From positions 1-64,000 of the forward strand of contig CANJRI010000008.1 in assembly GCA_947476555.1 (NCBI GenBank): 64,000 nucleotides of DNA, given 5' to 3'. Shown here piece after piece: positions 47,678 to 58,751 of the stretch. Position 1 is the first letter of the stretch. The number at the start of each line of letters is the position of its first letter. Below the pieces are notes generated by a model. It was not told where the DNA came from. It ran no database searches and saw only the letters and a program-made list of their open reading frames with translations. Source of the stretch: Caulobacteraceae bacterium. GTDB lineage: Bacteria; Pseudomonadota; Alphaproteobacteria; Caulobacterales; Caulobacteraceae. Position numbers and translations under genes: made by a program.

Positions 47678-48757
47678 ATGACCTCGCCTTCACAGGCGCG
47701 CCTGACCATCGACCTGGCGGCGCTGGCCCACAATTTCGCGGTCATCACCGAGCAGGCCGGCGGCGCGGAGGTGGCGCCGGTGGTCAAGGCCGACGGCTAC
47801 GGGCTGGGGGCGGGCCGCATCGCCCGCCGGCTGATGGCCGAGGGGGCGCGATCGTTCTTCGTCGCCCGCCTGTCCGAAGGCGAGGCGCTGCGCGCGGCCC
47901 TTGGCCCGGAGCCGACGATCTATGTGCTGGATGGCCTGGCGAGCGGAGCTGCGGCCCGCCTAGTAGCGGCGGAACTGACGCCGATCCTCTCCACCGTTGC
48001 GCAGGTCGGCGCGGCCCGCGCCTGGGCGGCGGCGAACGGCGGCCTCGCCGTCGGCCTCCAGGCCGATACCGGGATGAACCGCCAGGGGTTCACGCCCCAG
48101 GAGGTCCAGGCGCTCGCCCAGTCAAGGGTGGCCCTCGATGGCTTCAACATCCGGCTGGTGATGAGCCACCTCGGCTCCGGCTCCGAGCCGGATGATCCGC
48201 GCAACGGGGAACAGCTCGCGGGATTCCGGGCGTTGCGTAGCCTGTTCCCGGAAAGCCGAGCGAGCCTCGCGGCTTCGGGAGGCATCTTCCTGGATCCCGA
48301 CTACCATTTCGACATGGTCAGGCCGGGCATCAGCCTCTATGGCGGCGGTCCGCGCGAGATACCGGACCCGCGGTTGCGCGCGGTCGCCCGGCTGACGGCC
48401 CCCATTCTGGATGTCCGCGGCCTGCGCCCCGGGGACCGGGTGGGATATGGCTCCAGCTTCACCGCCCACCGGCCGATGCGTATCGCCGTGGTGGGCGCGG
48501 GCTACGCCGACGGGGTGATCCGGGCCGCCAAGGTCGGTGGTCACGCCTGGCTGGCCGGTGCGCTCCGGCCGCTGGTGGTAGTGACCATGGACCTGCTGGT
48601 GATCGAAATCGGCGACGCGCCCGCCGAGGTTGGAGAGCATGTGGAGTTGCTGGGGCCCAATGTTCTGCTCGACGAGCTAGCGGCGGCCGCCGGGACCGTG
48701 GCCCACGAGGTGCTGGTCCGCCTCAGCACGCGCGCAGAACGGGTCTATCTCGACTAG
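47678..48757 (+). CDS. alr: Alanine racemase
   Basis: LAALAHNFAVITEQAGGAEVAPVVKADGYGLGAGRIARRL; RPGISLYGGGP; VGYGSSFTAHRPMRIAVVGAGYADG. Confidence 0.95.
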   Translation: MTSPSQARLTIDLAALAHNFAVITEQAGGAEVAPVVKADGYGLGAGRIARRLMAEGARSFFVARLSEGEALRAALGPEPTIYVLDGLASGAAARLVAAELTPILSTVAQVGAARAWAAANGGLAVGLQADTGMNRQGFTPQEVQALAQSRVALDGFNIRLVMSHLGSGSEPDDPRNGEQLAGFRALRSLFPESRASLAASGGIFLDPDYHFDMVRPGISLYGGGPREIPDPRLRAVARLTAPILDVRGLRPGDRVGYGSSFTAHRPMRIAVVGAGYADGVIRAAKVGGHAWLAGALRPLVVVTMDLLVIEIGDAPAEVGEHVELLGPNVLLDELAAAAGTVAHEVLVRLSTRAERVYLD

Positions 48758-49362
48758 ACCGTGACTGTGACCCACAGCGGCGCGTCCAGGGCCTCCAGCA
48801 CCACCGAGTGCAGCAGGCTGAGCGCCGCGGCGATCAGGGCGATCACCAGGAAGATCAGGGCGAAGGCGACCAGGGAACGGTCCTCCTCGATCCCCATGAG
48901 CTTGGGCAGCCCCAGGCGGAGGCTGTAGAGGCTGCCAAGCGCGCCCAGCATGGCCATCAGCCACCCCAGGGCGGGATAGAGGCTGAAGATGCCCGTAGCC
49001 CAGAGCGCGGTGCCGGAATAGACGACCAGCTTGAAGGCCTGACCCCGGTCGCGGGCGCCCCCGAACAGCGGCGCCAACCGCTCCACGGCCAGGGCGGCCA
49101 GGACCACGCCCAGGAGCGTCATCAGATAGCTGGAAGCGGCCGTCACCAGGAGGGTTCGCACCGGCGGACGGATGTTCACCCCGAATATGCTGTCGCCGTG
49201 GAAGGCCAGGCCGCCCAGCACACCGCATACCGGGCCGATGGCGGCCAGGGGCACCACATAGCCCTTCATCAGATCCGCAGCGACGGCCGGCTCGCCGGCG
49301 GCATCGGACCAGGTCCGCGCAGGCCGCAACAACATGGCGTTCGCCCGCGTGAGCAGGCCCAT
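48754..49362 (-). CDS. Yip1-like membrane protein
   Basis: MGLLTRANAMLLRPARTWSDAAGEPAVAADLMKGYVVPLAAIGPVCGVLGGL, several hydrophobic spans; start internal to ORF-track entry. Confidence 0.75.
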   Translation of the reverse strand: MGLLTRANAMLLRPARTWSDAAGEPAVAADLMKGYVVPLAAIGPVCGVLGGLAFHGDSIFGVNIRPPVRTLLVTAASSYLMTLLGVVLAALAVERLAPLFGGARDRGQAFKLVVYSGTALWATGIFSLYPALGWLMAMLGALGSLYSLRLGLPKLMGIEEDRSLVAFALIFLVIALIAAALSLLHSVVLEALDAPLWVTVTV

Positions 49363-49474
49363 TCCAGCCTCCGAATCCAGTCCCGCCAAACTTGTAACAC
49401 GCCCCGCGGCTACACAGACCCGGCCCGCGCGGTCGGCTAGACTTGGACCGGTCACGAATCAGGAGGCTCATCCT

Positions 49475-50833
49475 TTGGCCCGCGACGGCGCCGTCTACGC
49501 CTGCCAGTCCTGCGGCGCGGTCCAGACGCGCTGGTCGGGGCAATGCCCGGCATGCGGCGCCTGGAACACCCTGGTCGAGGAGCTCCAGTCACGCCCTCCG
49601 GGCGCCCTGAAACCCTCCAAGGCCGCCCGGGGGCTGGCCTTCCAGGGCCTGGAAGACACCACCCCCGCCCCGCCCCGCATATCGACCGGCGTCGAGGAGT
49701 TCGACCGGGTGTGCGGCGGCGGCGTGGTGCCCGGCTCGGCGATCCTGCTGGGCGGCGATCCCGGTGTGGGCAAGTCCACCCTGCTGATGCAGGTGGCGGC
49801 CAACGCCGCGCGGCGCGGGGCACGATGCGCCTATATCTCAGGCGAAGAGGCGGTCGAGCAGGTCCGGGGACGCGCCCAGCGCATGGGCCTGGCGGACGCC
49901 CCGGTGAAGCTGGCCGCGGAGACCAGCCTGCGGATCATCGTCGACGGGCTGAAGCGCGAACCGTTCGACCTGGTGGTGATCGATTCCATCCAGACTCTCT
50001 GGAGCGACGCCCACGAGGCCGGGCCCGGTTCCGTCACCCAGGTGCGGGCCGCCACCGGCGAGCTGGTGCGCCTGGCCAAGAAGCAGGGGGTGGCCATCAT
50101 CCTGGTAGGCCATGTGACAAAGGACGGCGCCATCGCCGGGCCGCGGGTGATCGAACACATGGTGGACGCCGTCCTCGCCTTCGAGGGTGAGCGCGGCTAC
50201 CCGTTCCGGATCCTGCGGGGCGCCAAGAACCGTTTCGGCGCCACCGACGAGATCGGGGTGTTCGAGATGGGCGACCTGGGCCTGTCGGAGGTCAAGAATC
50301 CCTCGGCGCTGTTCCTCAACACCGCCGGTGAACGCGCGGCCGGCGCCTCGGTGTTCGCCGGCATCGAGGGCTCGCGCCCGGTGCTGGTGGAGTTCCAGGC
50401 CCTGGTGGCGCCCTCGGCCTACGGCACTCCCCGCAGGGCGGTCGTCGGCTGGGACTCCGGGCGCCTGGCCATGGTGCTGGCGGTGCTGGAGGCGCGCTGC
50501 GGCCTCGGGTTCGGGGACCGGGACGTCTATCTCAACGTCGCCGGCGGCCTGCGGATCACCGAGCCGGCGGCCGATCTCGCGGCGGCGGCGGCCCTGGCCT
50601 CCTCCGCCCTCGACGAAGCCCTGCCGCAGGACTGTGTGGTGTTCGGCGAGATCAGCCTCTCCGGCGAGGTCCGGCCGGTCAGCCGCATGGATTCGCGCCT
50701 GAAGGAGGCCGCCAAGCTGGGCTTCCGGCGCGCCCTGGGCCCGGCGGACGGCGACGGCGGATCGATGGGCTATGTGGGCGTCGGCCGATTGGCCGAGGCG
50801 GTCCGACGGATCGGCGAGGCGGCATGGGACTAG
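49475..50833 (+). CDS. radA: DNA repair protein RadA
   Basis: TTG start after AGGAGG: ARDGAVYACQSCGAVQTRWSGQCPACGAWNTLVEE zinc finger; LLGGDPGVGKSTLLMQVA; KNRFGATDEIGVFEM. Confidence 0.96.
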   Translation: MARDGAVYACQSCGAVQTRWSGQCPACGAWNTLVEELQSRPPGALKPSKAARGLAFQGLEDTTPAPPRISTGVEEFDRVCGGGVVPGSAILLGGDPGVGKSTLLMQVAANAARRGARCAYISGEEAVEQVRGRAQRMGLADAPVKLAAETSLRIIVDGLKREPFDLVVIDSIQTLWSDAHEAGPGSVTQVRAATGELVRLAKKQGVAIILVGHVTKDGAIAGPRVIEHMVDAVLAFEGERGYPFRILRGAKNRFGATDEIGVFEMGDLGLSEVKNPSALFLNTAGERAAGASVFAGIEGSRPVLVEFQALVAPSAYGTPRRAVVGWDSGRLAMVLAVLEARCGLGFGDRDVYLNVAGGLRITEPAADLAAAAALASSALDEALPQDCVVFGEISLSGEVRPVSRMDSRLKEAAKLGFRRALGPADGDGGSMGYVGVGRLAEAVRRIGEAAWD

Positions 50834-51435
50834 GCCTCACGCAGCTGGACTTCATCGTCCTGGCGCTGCTGGCGATCTCCGGCGGCGTGGGCTTCGCGCG
50901 CGGGGCGGTGCGCGAGGTGGCTTCGCTCGTGGCCCTGCTGGTCGCCGCCGCCATGGCGGTGTTCGGCCTGCCGGTGTTCGGGCCCGTGGCGCGGGAGGTG
51001 ATCCGCCCCGACTGGTTGGGGGCGGTTGCGGTCCTGGTGGTGGTGTTCGGCGTCACCTACGTCCTATTGCGGGTCCTCGGGGCGATGTTTTCCAGGCGGG
51101 TGCACGACGCCGAGATGCTGGGCGCCTTGGATCGGTCCGTGGGGGTCGTCATCGGCCTGGGACGCGGACTGATCGTCCTGGGCGCGCTTTTCCTGATGTT
51201 CAACGCCGCCACCCCGCGCGACCTGCAGCCGCGCTGGATCACTGAGGCGGCGACCTGGCCGCTGGCGGCAAACATGGGCAAGCTGCTGGAGGCCTTGGCG
51301 CCGCAAGGCCTGCATGCCGCGGAGCGGCTCCGGCCGGCCTTCGACCGCGCCGTGCAAGACGCGTCAGGTGACAGAACGACGTCAGACCGCTACACGCCGG
51401 GCGACACCGACATTCCGCCGGAGAAATCCCAATGA
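50824..51435 (+). CDS. cvpA: CvpA family protein
   Basis: LTQLDFIVLALLAISGGVGFARGAVREVASLVALLVAAAMA; directly upstream of purF. Confidence 0.88.
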   Translation: MGLGLTQLDFIVLALLAISGGVGFARGAVREVASLVALLVAAAMAVFGLPVFGPVAREVIRPDWLGAVAVLVVVFGVTYVLLRVLGAMFSRRVHDAEMLGALDRSVGVVIGLGRGLIVLGALFLMFNAATPRDLQPRWITEAATWPLAANMGKLLEALAPQGLHAAERLRPAFDRAVQDASGDRTTSDRYTPGDTDIPPEKSQ

Positions 51436-52895
51436 CCCGCGATCCCGAGGACGACGCCCCGCGCCTCGAATGCGGGGTGTTCGGGGTGTTCGAGACCGAC
51501 GGGGCGGCGGCGATCGCGGCCCTCGGCCTCCACGCCCTGCAGCACCGCGGCCAGGAAGCCTGCGGCATCGCTTCCTTCGACGGTCAACGGTTCCACACCG
51601 AGCGGCACATGGGCTACGTCGGCGACGCTTTCGCCGGCTCGGACCTCACCGAGCGCCTGCCCGGCGGCTCGGCCATCGGCCACACCCGCTACTCCACCGC
51701 CGGCGGCAGCTTCATCCGCAACGTCCAGCCGATGTTCGCCGACCTCGAGGCCGGCGGCGTGGCCCTGGCCCACAACGGCAACCTCACCAACTTCCTCACT
51801 CTGCGCGAGCAACTGGTGGCGGAAGGAGCGATCTTCCAGTCGACCTCGGACTCCGAGGTGATCCTTCACCTCGTGGCGCGCTCGCGGAAATCCAAGGTCG
51901 TCGACCGGTTCATCGACGCCCTCACCCACATCGAGGGCGGCTACGCCCTGGTGGCCCTGACCAACAAGAAGCTGATCGGGGTGCGCGACCCGCTGGGCAT
52001 CCGGCCCCTGGTGCTGGGCGACCTGGACGGCAAGCCGGTCCTCGCATCAGAGACCTGCGCCCTCGACATGATCGGCGCGGCCTTCGTTCGGGACATCGAC
52101 CACGGCGAGATGGTGGTGATCGACAGCGACGGCGTGAAATCCATCAAGCCGTTCCCCGCCCAGGAAGCGCGGCCCTGCATCTTCGAATACGTCTACTTCG
52201 CCCGTCCGGACTCGGTGGTGAACGGGCGCTCGGTCTATGAGGTGCGGAAGCGCATGGGCAACCGCCTGGCCCAGGAAACCATGACCGGTATCGATATCGA
52301 CGTGGTGGTGCCGGTGCCGGACTCCGGCGTCCCCGCCGCCCTGGGCTTTGCGCAGGAAGCCGGCCTGCCCTTCGAGATGGGCATCATCCGCAACCACTAC
52401 GTGGGCCGCACCTTCATCCAGCCGACCCAGGGCATGCGCGAGATGGGCGTGCGCATGAAACTCTCGCCGAACCGTTCGGTGCTGGCCGGGAAAAAGGTGC
52501 TGCTGGTGGACGATTCCATCGTGCGCGGCACCAACTCGGTGCGGGTCGTGCGGATGGTCCGCGAGGCCGGCGCCAAGGAGGTCCACCTGCGCTCGGCTTC
52601 TCCGCCGATCATGTGGCCCGACTACTACGGCATCGACATGCCCGACCGCGACAAGCTGCTGGCGGCCAACCATTCGGTGGACGAGATCGCCAAGATCCTC
52701 GGCGTCGATTCCATGGGCTACCTGTCGGTGGACGGCCTCTACTGGGCGATGGGGGCGAAGCGCGACGCCGCCAAGCCGCAGTTCACCGACCACTATTTCA
52801 CCGGCGAATACCCGACCCGCCTGCTCGATCGCGAGATCGCCGAGGGCCGCAACGAGGCGGTTGACCGTCAGCTCTCGTTCCTGGTCGACGCCTGA
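51432..52895 (+). CDS. purF: Amidophosphoribosyltransferase
   Basis: ECGVFGVFETDGAAAIAALGLHALQHRGQEACGIASFDG; VLLVDDSIVRGTNSVRVVRMVREAGAKEVHLRSASPPI. Confidence 0.97.
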   Translation: MTRDPEDDAPRLECGVFGVFETDGAAAIAALGLHALQHRGQEACGIASFDGQRFHTERHMGYVGDAFAGSDLTERLPGGSAIGHTRYSTAGGSFIRNVQPMFADLEAGGVALAHNGNLTNFLTLREQLVAEGAIFQSTSDSEVILHLVARSRKSKVVDRFIDALTHIEGGYALVALTNKKLIGVRDPLGIRPLVLGDLDGKPVLASETCALDMIGAAFVRDIDHGEMVVIDSDGVKSIKPFPAQEARPCIFEYVYFARPDSVVNGRSVYEVRKRMGNRLAQETMTGIDIDVVVPVPDSGVPAALGFAQEAGLPFEMGIIRNHYVGRTFIQPTQGMREMGVRMKLSPNRSVLAGKKVLLVDDSIVRGTNSVRVVRMVREAGAKEVHLRSASPPIMWPDYYGIDMPDRDKLLAANHSVDEIAKILGVDSMGYLSVDGLYWAMGAKRDAAKPQFTDHYFTGEYPTRLLDREIAEGRNEAVDRQLSFLVDA

Positions 52896-52946
52896 GCCCG
52901 CGAGCGGCCTGACAGGCCCGCCGATAGGCGTTAGAGAGGCGCCGTC

Positions 52947-53693
52947 ATGGCCGAACTTCCCCTTTCCGATCGTATCGCTCTCGTCACCGGCGCCAGCCGC
53001 GGCATCGGCCGCGCCGCCGCTCTGGCTCTGGCCGCCGCCGGCGCGCACGTCGTCGCCACAGCCCGGACACAGGGCGGCCTGGAGAGCCTGGACGACGAGA
53101 TCAAGGGCCTCACAGGCAAGCCCGCCACCCTGGTCCCTATGGACATCGCCGAGGACGGCGCCCTGGACCAGCTGGGCGGCGCGATCCATCAACGGTTCGG
53201 CCGTCTCGACATCCTGGTGCACGCCGCCGCGATCCTAGGTCCCCTGACGCCGGTCGCGCACATCGACCCCAAGGCCTGGGATCGGGTGATGGCCACCAAC
53301 CTCACCGCCTCCTGGCGGCTAATCCGCAGCATGGAGCCGCTGCTGCGGGCGTCGGAAACACCGCGGGCGATCTTCGTCACCAGCAGCCGCGCGGTCCACC
53401 CCAAGGCCTTCTGGGGGCCCTATGGCGTCTCCAAGGCCGGCTTGGAGCATCTCGTGCGCACCTGGGCGGACGAGTTGGAGCAGACCAAGGTGCAGGCGGT
53501 GATCCTCGACCCCGGCGCCATGCGGACCAAGATGCGCGCCGAGGCGATGCCGGGAGAAGATCCGAGCACCCTGCCCGATCCGTCGGAGATCGGTCCCCTG
53601 GTGGTGGAACTGGCCCAGGCGGACCTGGGTCTGCCGACCGCTAGCGTGGCGTTCGCCGCGTGGAAGACGGCCGGGACGCTCGCTTCGGCTTGA
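52947..53693 (+). CDS. SDR family oxidoreductase
   Basis: [56 protein letters not shown]. Confidence 0.92.
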   Translation: MAELPLSDRIALVTGASRGIGRAAALALAAAGAHVVATARTQGGLESLDDEIKGLTGKPATLVPMDIAEDGALDQLGGAIHQRFGRLDILVHAAAILGPLTPVAHIDPKAWDRVMATNLTASWRLIRSMEPLLRASETPRAIFVTSSRAVHPKAFWGPYGVSKAGLEHLVRTWADELEQTKVQAVILDPGAMRTKMRAEAMPGEDPSTLPDPSEIGPLVVELAQADLGLPTASVAFAAWKTAGTLASA

Positions 53694-55293
53694 CGCCGGG
53701 ACGCAGCAGCTTGGCCGCCCGCCCGCGCGGGGCTCCGGCCTTCACGGGTTTGGCCTTCGACTTATAGACCTTGGGCTTGCCTTCGGCCCCCGCCTTGGCG
53801 CTGGCCGCCGCCGCGATCCGCGTCTTGGCCTTCAATCCAGTCCTGGCCCGGGGGGCCGTCTTGGCGGGCCCGCCCCCGCTCTTCTCCTCGCCTGCGGCAT
53901 AGGGGTTGCGGGACGACTTGACGGTCAGGCGGATCGGCACCCCCGGCAGGTCGAAGCTCTCGCGAAGCGAGTTGACCAAGTAGCGCTGATAGTGGTCCGG
54001 AAGCTGTTCGGCGCGAGTGGCGAACAGGACGAAAGTCGGTGGCCGGCCCTTGGTCTGGGCCATGTACTTGGGCTTCACGCGCCGCCCATTCACCGCCGGC
54101 GGCGGGTGACGCTGGACGGCCATCGCCAGCCAGTTGTTGAGGTCTTTGGTCTTCACCTTGGTCGCCCAGTCGTCGTGCGACTTGATGACAGCCGGCATAA
54201 GCCGGTCGAGACCACGGCCGGTCTCGGCGGACAGGGCGATGATCGGCGAGCCCTTGACCTGCGGCAGCTGGCGCTGGGCCTCGTCGATCAGCTCGGCGAG
54301 CCTGGCCTGGGCATCCTCGATCAAATCCCACTTGGCCAGCACGAAAACCAGGGCGCGCCCTTCGCGCTCCACCAGGTCTGCGATCTGCAGGTCCTGGGTC
54401 TCGAAGGGGTGCGTCGCGTCCATTACCAGGATCACCACCTCGGCGAACGTGATCGCCCGGATGGAGTCGTGGGTGGACATTTTTTCCAGTTTTTCCTGGA
54501 CCTTGGCCTTGCGCCTTAATCCAGCGGTGTCGACCAGTCGGATCGAGCGGCCGTTCCATTCCCAGTCGACGGGAATAGCGTCGCGGGTGATCCCCGCCTC
54601 CGGCCCGGTCAGCAGGCGCTCCTCGCCGATCAGCCGGTTCACCAGGGTCGACTTGCCCGCGTTCGGCCGCCCGACGATGGCGATCTGGATCGGCTTGCTG
54701 TCGACTTCTTCCTCGTCCTCTTCCGCTTCGAGGCGGGCCATCTGCTCGGCGTAGGTCTCTTCGACTTCCTCGTCCTCTTCGACGTCGGGCTCGACCTCCG
54801 GCGTCTCGAAGGGCAGCAGCGCGTAGTAGAGGTCGCTCATCCCCTCGCCGTGCTCGGCGGAGATGGCGATGGGCTCGCCCAGGCCCAGGCGGAAGGCGTC
54901 CAGCACGCCGGCGTCGCCCTGCTTCCCTTCCGCCTTGTTGGCGGCCAGGATCACCGGCTTGCCGCTCTTGCGCAGGATCTCGGCGAAGATCTCGTCGGCC
55001 GGGGTCACGCCCTCACGGCTGTCGATCACGAAGAGCGCCACCGTGGCTTCCTCGATAGCCCGCTCTGTCTGGGCGCGCATCCGCGCCTCCAGGCTCTCAT
55101 CGGTGACGTCCTCGAAACCGGCGGTGTCGATCAGGTCGAGGTCGAGGTCGCCGAGTCGGCCGGAGCCGAACTTGCGGTCCCGCGTCACGCCGGGGCGGTC
55201 GTCGACCAGCGCCAAGCGGCGCCCGGCGAGCCGGTTGAACAGCGTGGACTTGCCGACGTTGGGACGTCCGACGATGGCGATCTTGAGGGCCAT
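53641..55293 (-). CDS. der: Ribosome biogenesis GTPase Der with Lys/Ala-rich C-terminal tail
   Basis: [24 protein letters not shown] and second G domain [22 protein letters not shown]; tail [60 protein letters not shown]. Confidence 0.96.
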   Translation of the reverse strand: MALKIAIVGRPNVGKSTLFNRLAGRRLALVDDRPGVTRDRKFGSGRLGDLDLDLIDTAGFEDVTDESLEARMRAQTERAIEEATVALFVIDSREGVTPADEIFAEILRKSGKPVILAANKAEGKQGDAGVLDAFRLGLGEPIAISAEHGEGMSDLYYALLPFETPEVEPDVEEDEEVEETYAEQMARLEAEEDEEEVDSKPIQIAIVGRPNAGKSTLVNRLIGEERLLTGPEAGITRDAIPVDWEWNGRSIRLVDTAGLRRKAKVQEKLEKMSTHDSIRAITFAEVVILVMDATHPFETQDLQIADLVEREGRALVFVLAKWDLIEDAQARLAELIDEAQRQLPQVKGSPIIALSAETGRGLDRLMPAVIKSHDDWATKVKTKDLNNWLAMAVQRHPPPAVNGRRVKPKYMAQTKGRPPTFVLFATRAEQLPDHYQRYLVNSLRESFDLPGVPIRLTVKSSRNPYAAGEEKSGGGPAKTAPRARTGLKAKTRIAAAASAKAGAEGKPKVYKSKAKPVKAGAPRGRAAKLLRPGVKPKRASRPSSTRRTPR

Positions 55294-55307
55294 GGCGGAC
55301 CGCTCTT

Positions 55308-56693
55308 CTAGCGCAGCGCGACGAGCTGTGCCCCGGCGGTGACAACGTAGATGGTGTCCCCCAAGGCGATCGGCGCGATCAGGATCGGGGCCTTCAGGTC
55401 GATCTCGCGCTCCAGCGCGCCGGTCTTGGCGTTGATCACCGCCAGCCGGCCGGTCTCGCCACCCACCAGCAGGCGATTGTTGGCCAGCAGCGGACCCGAC
55501 CACAGCGTCCGGCTCACCTTCGAGCCGCCCATGCCCAGGAAACCGCCGACCCGCCGGGGCTTCGCGCCCTCGGAGAGGTCGCGGATCCAGTAGACCTGCC
55601 CGGTCTCGCGCGACGCGCAGATGACCTCACCGGTCTTGGAAACGGCGTAGACCACGTCGCCAGCGGGCCACGGCGAGGAGAAGCCCACCACCGGCAGGGT
55701 CCATCGCGCCTGACCGGTGCGCAGGTCGGTAGCCGCGAACACGCCCGAATGGCTCACTGCGAAGACGTCGCCCTGGTAGATCACCGGCCGGCCGGGAATG
55801 TCCCGGATCTCGGACAGGGCGCTGGTGCGGCTAGCGCGCGACAGGGCCTCGTTCCAGAGGTCGTTGCCGTTGGCGGCGCGCAGGGCGACAAGCTCGCCCG
55901 ACCCGAAGGAGGCGACCACCGTGTCGCCGGCCACCGCCGGGCTGGAGGCGGAAAGGATGCGCGCCGGTTCGGTCAGGGCCTGGTAGGTCCAACCGGGCGT
56001 TCCGGTCGCAGCGTCGAAGGTCAGCAGGGTGTTGTCGATGGCCACCGCCATGACCCGGCCGCCGGCCACAGTCGGCGCGGCGTGGATCGCCTCCCCGGTG
56101 CGCTGGCGCCAACCCACGGCGCCGGTGGCGGCGTCGAGTTGCACCACCTGCCGGTAGCCCGAAGAAACGTAGAGTTTGCCGTCCGCGTAGGCGACGCCGC
56201 CCCCATAGGCGGTGCGGTCGCGCCGATCACCGGGGCTGGTGTTGGTCCGCCAAACCTGGTCGCCGGTTCGGGCGTTGATGGCCGAGACGCGGCCCTCGCC
56301 GTCCATGACGAACACCTTGCCGTCGGCGGCGACCGGCGGCGCGGTCACGTGGGTCGAGCGGCCGCCGCCGTCGCCAAAGCCCCGGCGCCAGGCTACGGCC
56401 AGGTTGGGGGCGGCGTCGACGTGTTCGACCGACTGTTCGGGCGAGCCCCCTGGCAGCGCCCAAACGGTCACGGTGGCGGGCTGCGGCAGCGCGAAGTCCA
56501 CCCCCTTCAGCGCCTCGGTAGGGGCCAGTATCTGGTCGGCCTGGACGATCGAGATGCGTTCGCCCTCACCCGCGGTCTCCTGCGGGCCGTCATCCCCATC
56601 GAAGGGATTCAATCGGCTGAGCGTGGCGCAGCCGCTCGCCGCCAGGGCGGCGGTGAGGCAGGCGGCCAGGGCGATCTTACGGCGAGGCGTCAT
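55308..56693 (-). CDS. bamB: Outer membrane assembly lipoprotein BamB-like (PQQ repeats)
   Basis: Lipoprotein signal [12 protein letters not shown]; repeats [48 protein letters not shown]. Confidence 0.88.
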   Translation of the reverse strand: MTPRRKIALAACLTAALAASGCATLSRLNPFDGDDGPQETAGEGERISIVQADQILAPTEALKGVDFALPQPATVTVWALPGGSPEQSVEHVDAAPNLAVAWRRGFGDGGGRSTHVTAPPVAADGKVFVMDGEGRVSAINARTGDQVWRTNTSPGDRRDRTAYGGGVAYADGKLYVSSGYRQVVQLDAATGAVGWRQRTGEAIHAAPTVAGGRVMAVAIDNTLLTFDAATGTPGWTYQALTEPARILSASSPAVAGDTVVASFGSGELVALRAANGNDLWNEALSRASRTSALSEIRDIPGRPVIYQGDVFAVSHSGVFAATDLRTGQARWTLPVVGFSSPWPAGDVVYAVSKTGEVICASRETGQVYWIRDLSEGAKPRRVGGFLGMGGSKVSRTLWSGPLLANNRLLVGGETGRLAVINAKTGALEREIDLKAPILIAPIALGDTIYVVTAGAQLVALR

Positions 56694-57469
56694 TGCGGTC
56701 CGGTAGCTTGGGATTGGGGAGCAGGCGGCGCGAGGGGCGCGCCGGACGCCTGAGACGGGCCCACGTTGGGCGGCGGCGGCGGCAGGGTCAGGGCTTGCTT
56801 GACCACCCCCGGCACGGCCTTGGCGGCCCCGGAATCGATCAGGATCACGGCGGCCTGGGCGCGGCCTTTCAGGCCAGCGGGCGCGCCGAGCGAGGTGGAA
56901 AGCACCAGGAAGTCGCCGCGCGCACCGGCGGTGTTGCCGGCCATCAGCTTAGCGAAACCCAGGGCCTCGCGGGCGTGCAGCCGGTAGGGCCGGCCATCTT
57001 GCGTCAGCGGGGTCAAACGCGCCTCCAAGTCCGAATAGGGCGCGGTGTCGAGCAGGGCGAAGGCGGATTTGAGGCGCGCGGCGTCGGCGATGAACTCGTT
57101 GGGCGCGGCGTCGGCCGCCTGGTCGAACAGCTTCACCGCTTCAGCGGTCTTGTTCTCCTGGACCTGCAGCCCGCCCAGTTGCATCAGGGCCAGGGACTTA
57201 TAGCCGGCGGCCGAGGAGCCGCTGACCTCGATCCATTGCTTGCGCGCGGCCGGGATATCGCCCTTCGCAAAGGCTTCGGCGGCGGTGTTGTACTGGGTGG
57301 ACGCCTCGGAGATGGCGCGATTGCGCCACGTGTCCCAGCCCCAATAGGCGAGCGCCGCGACCAGGGCGGCGGCCGCGATTGCGATGGCCCAGGGCACGGC
57401 CTTGCGCGCAAGGGTGTTGTAACGGTCGGAGCGAAGCTGCTCCTCGACCTCTTCAAACAGATCCGTCAA
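56690..57469 (-). CDS. TPR/YfgM-like membrane-anchored protein
   Basis: TDLFEEVEEQLRSDRYNTLARKAVPWAIAIAAAALVAALAYWGWDTWRNRAISEASTQYNTAAEAFAKGD; ATGA overlap with bamB. Confidence 0.82.
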   Translation of the reverse strand: MTDLFEEVEEQLRSDRYNTLARKAVPWAIAIAAAALVAALAYWGWDTWRNRAISEASTQYNTAAEAFAKGDIPAARKQWIEVSGSSAAGYKSLALMQLGGLQVQENKTAEAVKLFDQAADAAPNEFIADAARLKSAFALLDTAPYSDLEARLTPLTQDGRPYRLHAREALGFAKLMAGNTAGARGDFLVLSTSLGAPAGLKGRAQAAVILIDSGAAKAVPGVVKQALTLPPPPPNVGPSQASGAPLAPPAPQSQATGPQ

Positions 57470-57544
57470 CGGGGACTCCGACTTGGGGCGCGGGCCTTCT
57501 TGGCAAGGCCGGGAACCTATAGCGCGCCGGGACCGGCCGCAACG

Positions 57545-58372
57545 TCAGCCGGCCTTGGCGAAATAGATCTCGGCCGGACCAGGGAAGCGGCGGGCCCGGA
57601 CGTCCTCGGCGTAGGCCGCAACCGCCTTGCCGATCTCACCGCGAAGATCGGCGTAGCGACGCACGAACTTCGGGGTCCAGTCGAACAGCCCCAGCATATC
57701 GTCGGTGACGAGGATCTGCCCGTCGCAACCGGCCGAGGCGCCGATACCGATTGTCGGAGCCGAGATGGTCTCGGTGATTTCCCGCGCCAGACCTTCGGCC
57801 ACGCCCTCCACCACCACCGCAAAGGCGCCGGCCTCCGTCGTAAGGCGGGCCTCCTCCAGGATCCGGGCGCGTTCCTCGCTGGTCTTGCCCCTGGCCTTGA
57901 ACGCCCCGTCCACCAGGGTGGACTGGGGCCGCAGCCCCACATGACCCATCACCGGGATGCCGCGTTTCACCAGGTAGTCGATGGTGTCCACCACCGTCGG
58001 GCCCGACTCCACCTTCACCGCCTGGCAGCCGGTTTCCTTCATCAGGCGCGCGGCGTTGGCGTAGGCCGCTTCCGCCGACCCCTCGTAGGACCCGAAGGGC
58101 ATGTCGACCACCACCATGGCCTTGCGGGAGCCCCGCATCACCGCCTGGCCATGCAGGATCATCATCTCCAGGGTCACGCCGACGGTGTTGGGCAGGCCGT
58201 GGACCACCATGCCGACGCTGTCGCCGACCAGAAGCAGGTCGCAATGCTCGTCGAGGAGCTCCGCCACAGGGGCGGTGTAGGCGGTCAGGCAGACGATCGG
58301 CGTCTGGCCCTTGCGCGCGTGGATATCCGGAGCCGCGGGGCGCCGGACGGCCTCCTGCCGTTGGGACGACAT
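57545..58372 (-). CDS. panB: 3-methyl-2-oxobutanoate hydroxymethyltransferase
   Basis: [67 protein letters not shown]. Confidence 0.96.
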   Translation of the reverse strand: MSSQRQEAVRRPAAPDIHARKGQTPIVCLTAYTAPVAELLDEHCDLLLVGDSVGMVVHGLPNTVGVTLEMMILHGQAVMRGSRKAMVVVDMPFGSYEGSAEAAYANAARLMKETGCQAVKVESGPTVVDTIDYLVKRGIPVMGHVGLRPQSTLVDGAFKARGKTSEERARILEEARLTTEAGAFAVVVEGVAEGLAREITETISAPTIGIGASAGCDGQILVTDDMLGLFDWTPKFVRRYADLRGEIGKAVAAYAEDVRARRFPGPAEIYFAKAG

Positions 58373-58373
58373 C

Positions 58374-58751
58374 TCAGAACTCCTCGATGACCCGCGACAG
58401 GGCGAAGCCCAGGGTGAGCACCGCCAAACCGAGGGCGACCCATACGCCAAAACCCCCGGAAAGGGCAGACGCCATGTCTGCTCCCGCCGTGCGCGACAGG
58501 CCATCCGAAAGCACGTCGGCGGCCCGTCCAGCCAACGCCACCTGGTCGCCCACGTTCGACAGCATCAGCTGGCTGGCGCCGATCAGGCCGCCCACCAGCC
58601 CGGCCGAACCGACCAGCCACCGGCGGACAAGCGCGCGCCGGCGCAGACGCCGCTCGACTCCTCGGACGAAGGCCGCGCCGCCTGGCAGTTCGGGCGCCTG
58701 GTCGAACAGGCGCGATAGCCGTCGCTCGAACTCGGCCTCAACCATGGCCAT
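58374..58751 (-). CDS. Putative membrane anti-sigma factor / ECF-associated protein
   Basis: [58 protein letters not shown]...[24 protein letters not shown]; hydrophobic spans, overlaps sigma gene by 14 bp. Confidence 0.6.
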   Translation of the reverse strand: MAMVEAEFERRLSRLFDQAPELPGGAAFVRGVERRLRRRALVRRWLVGSAGLVGGLIGASQLMLSNVGDQVALAGRAADVLSDGLSRTAGADMASALSGGFGVWVALGLAVLTLGFALSRVIEEF

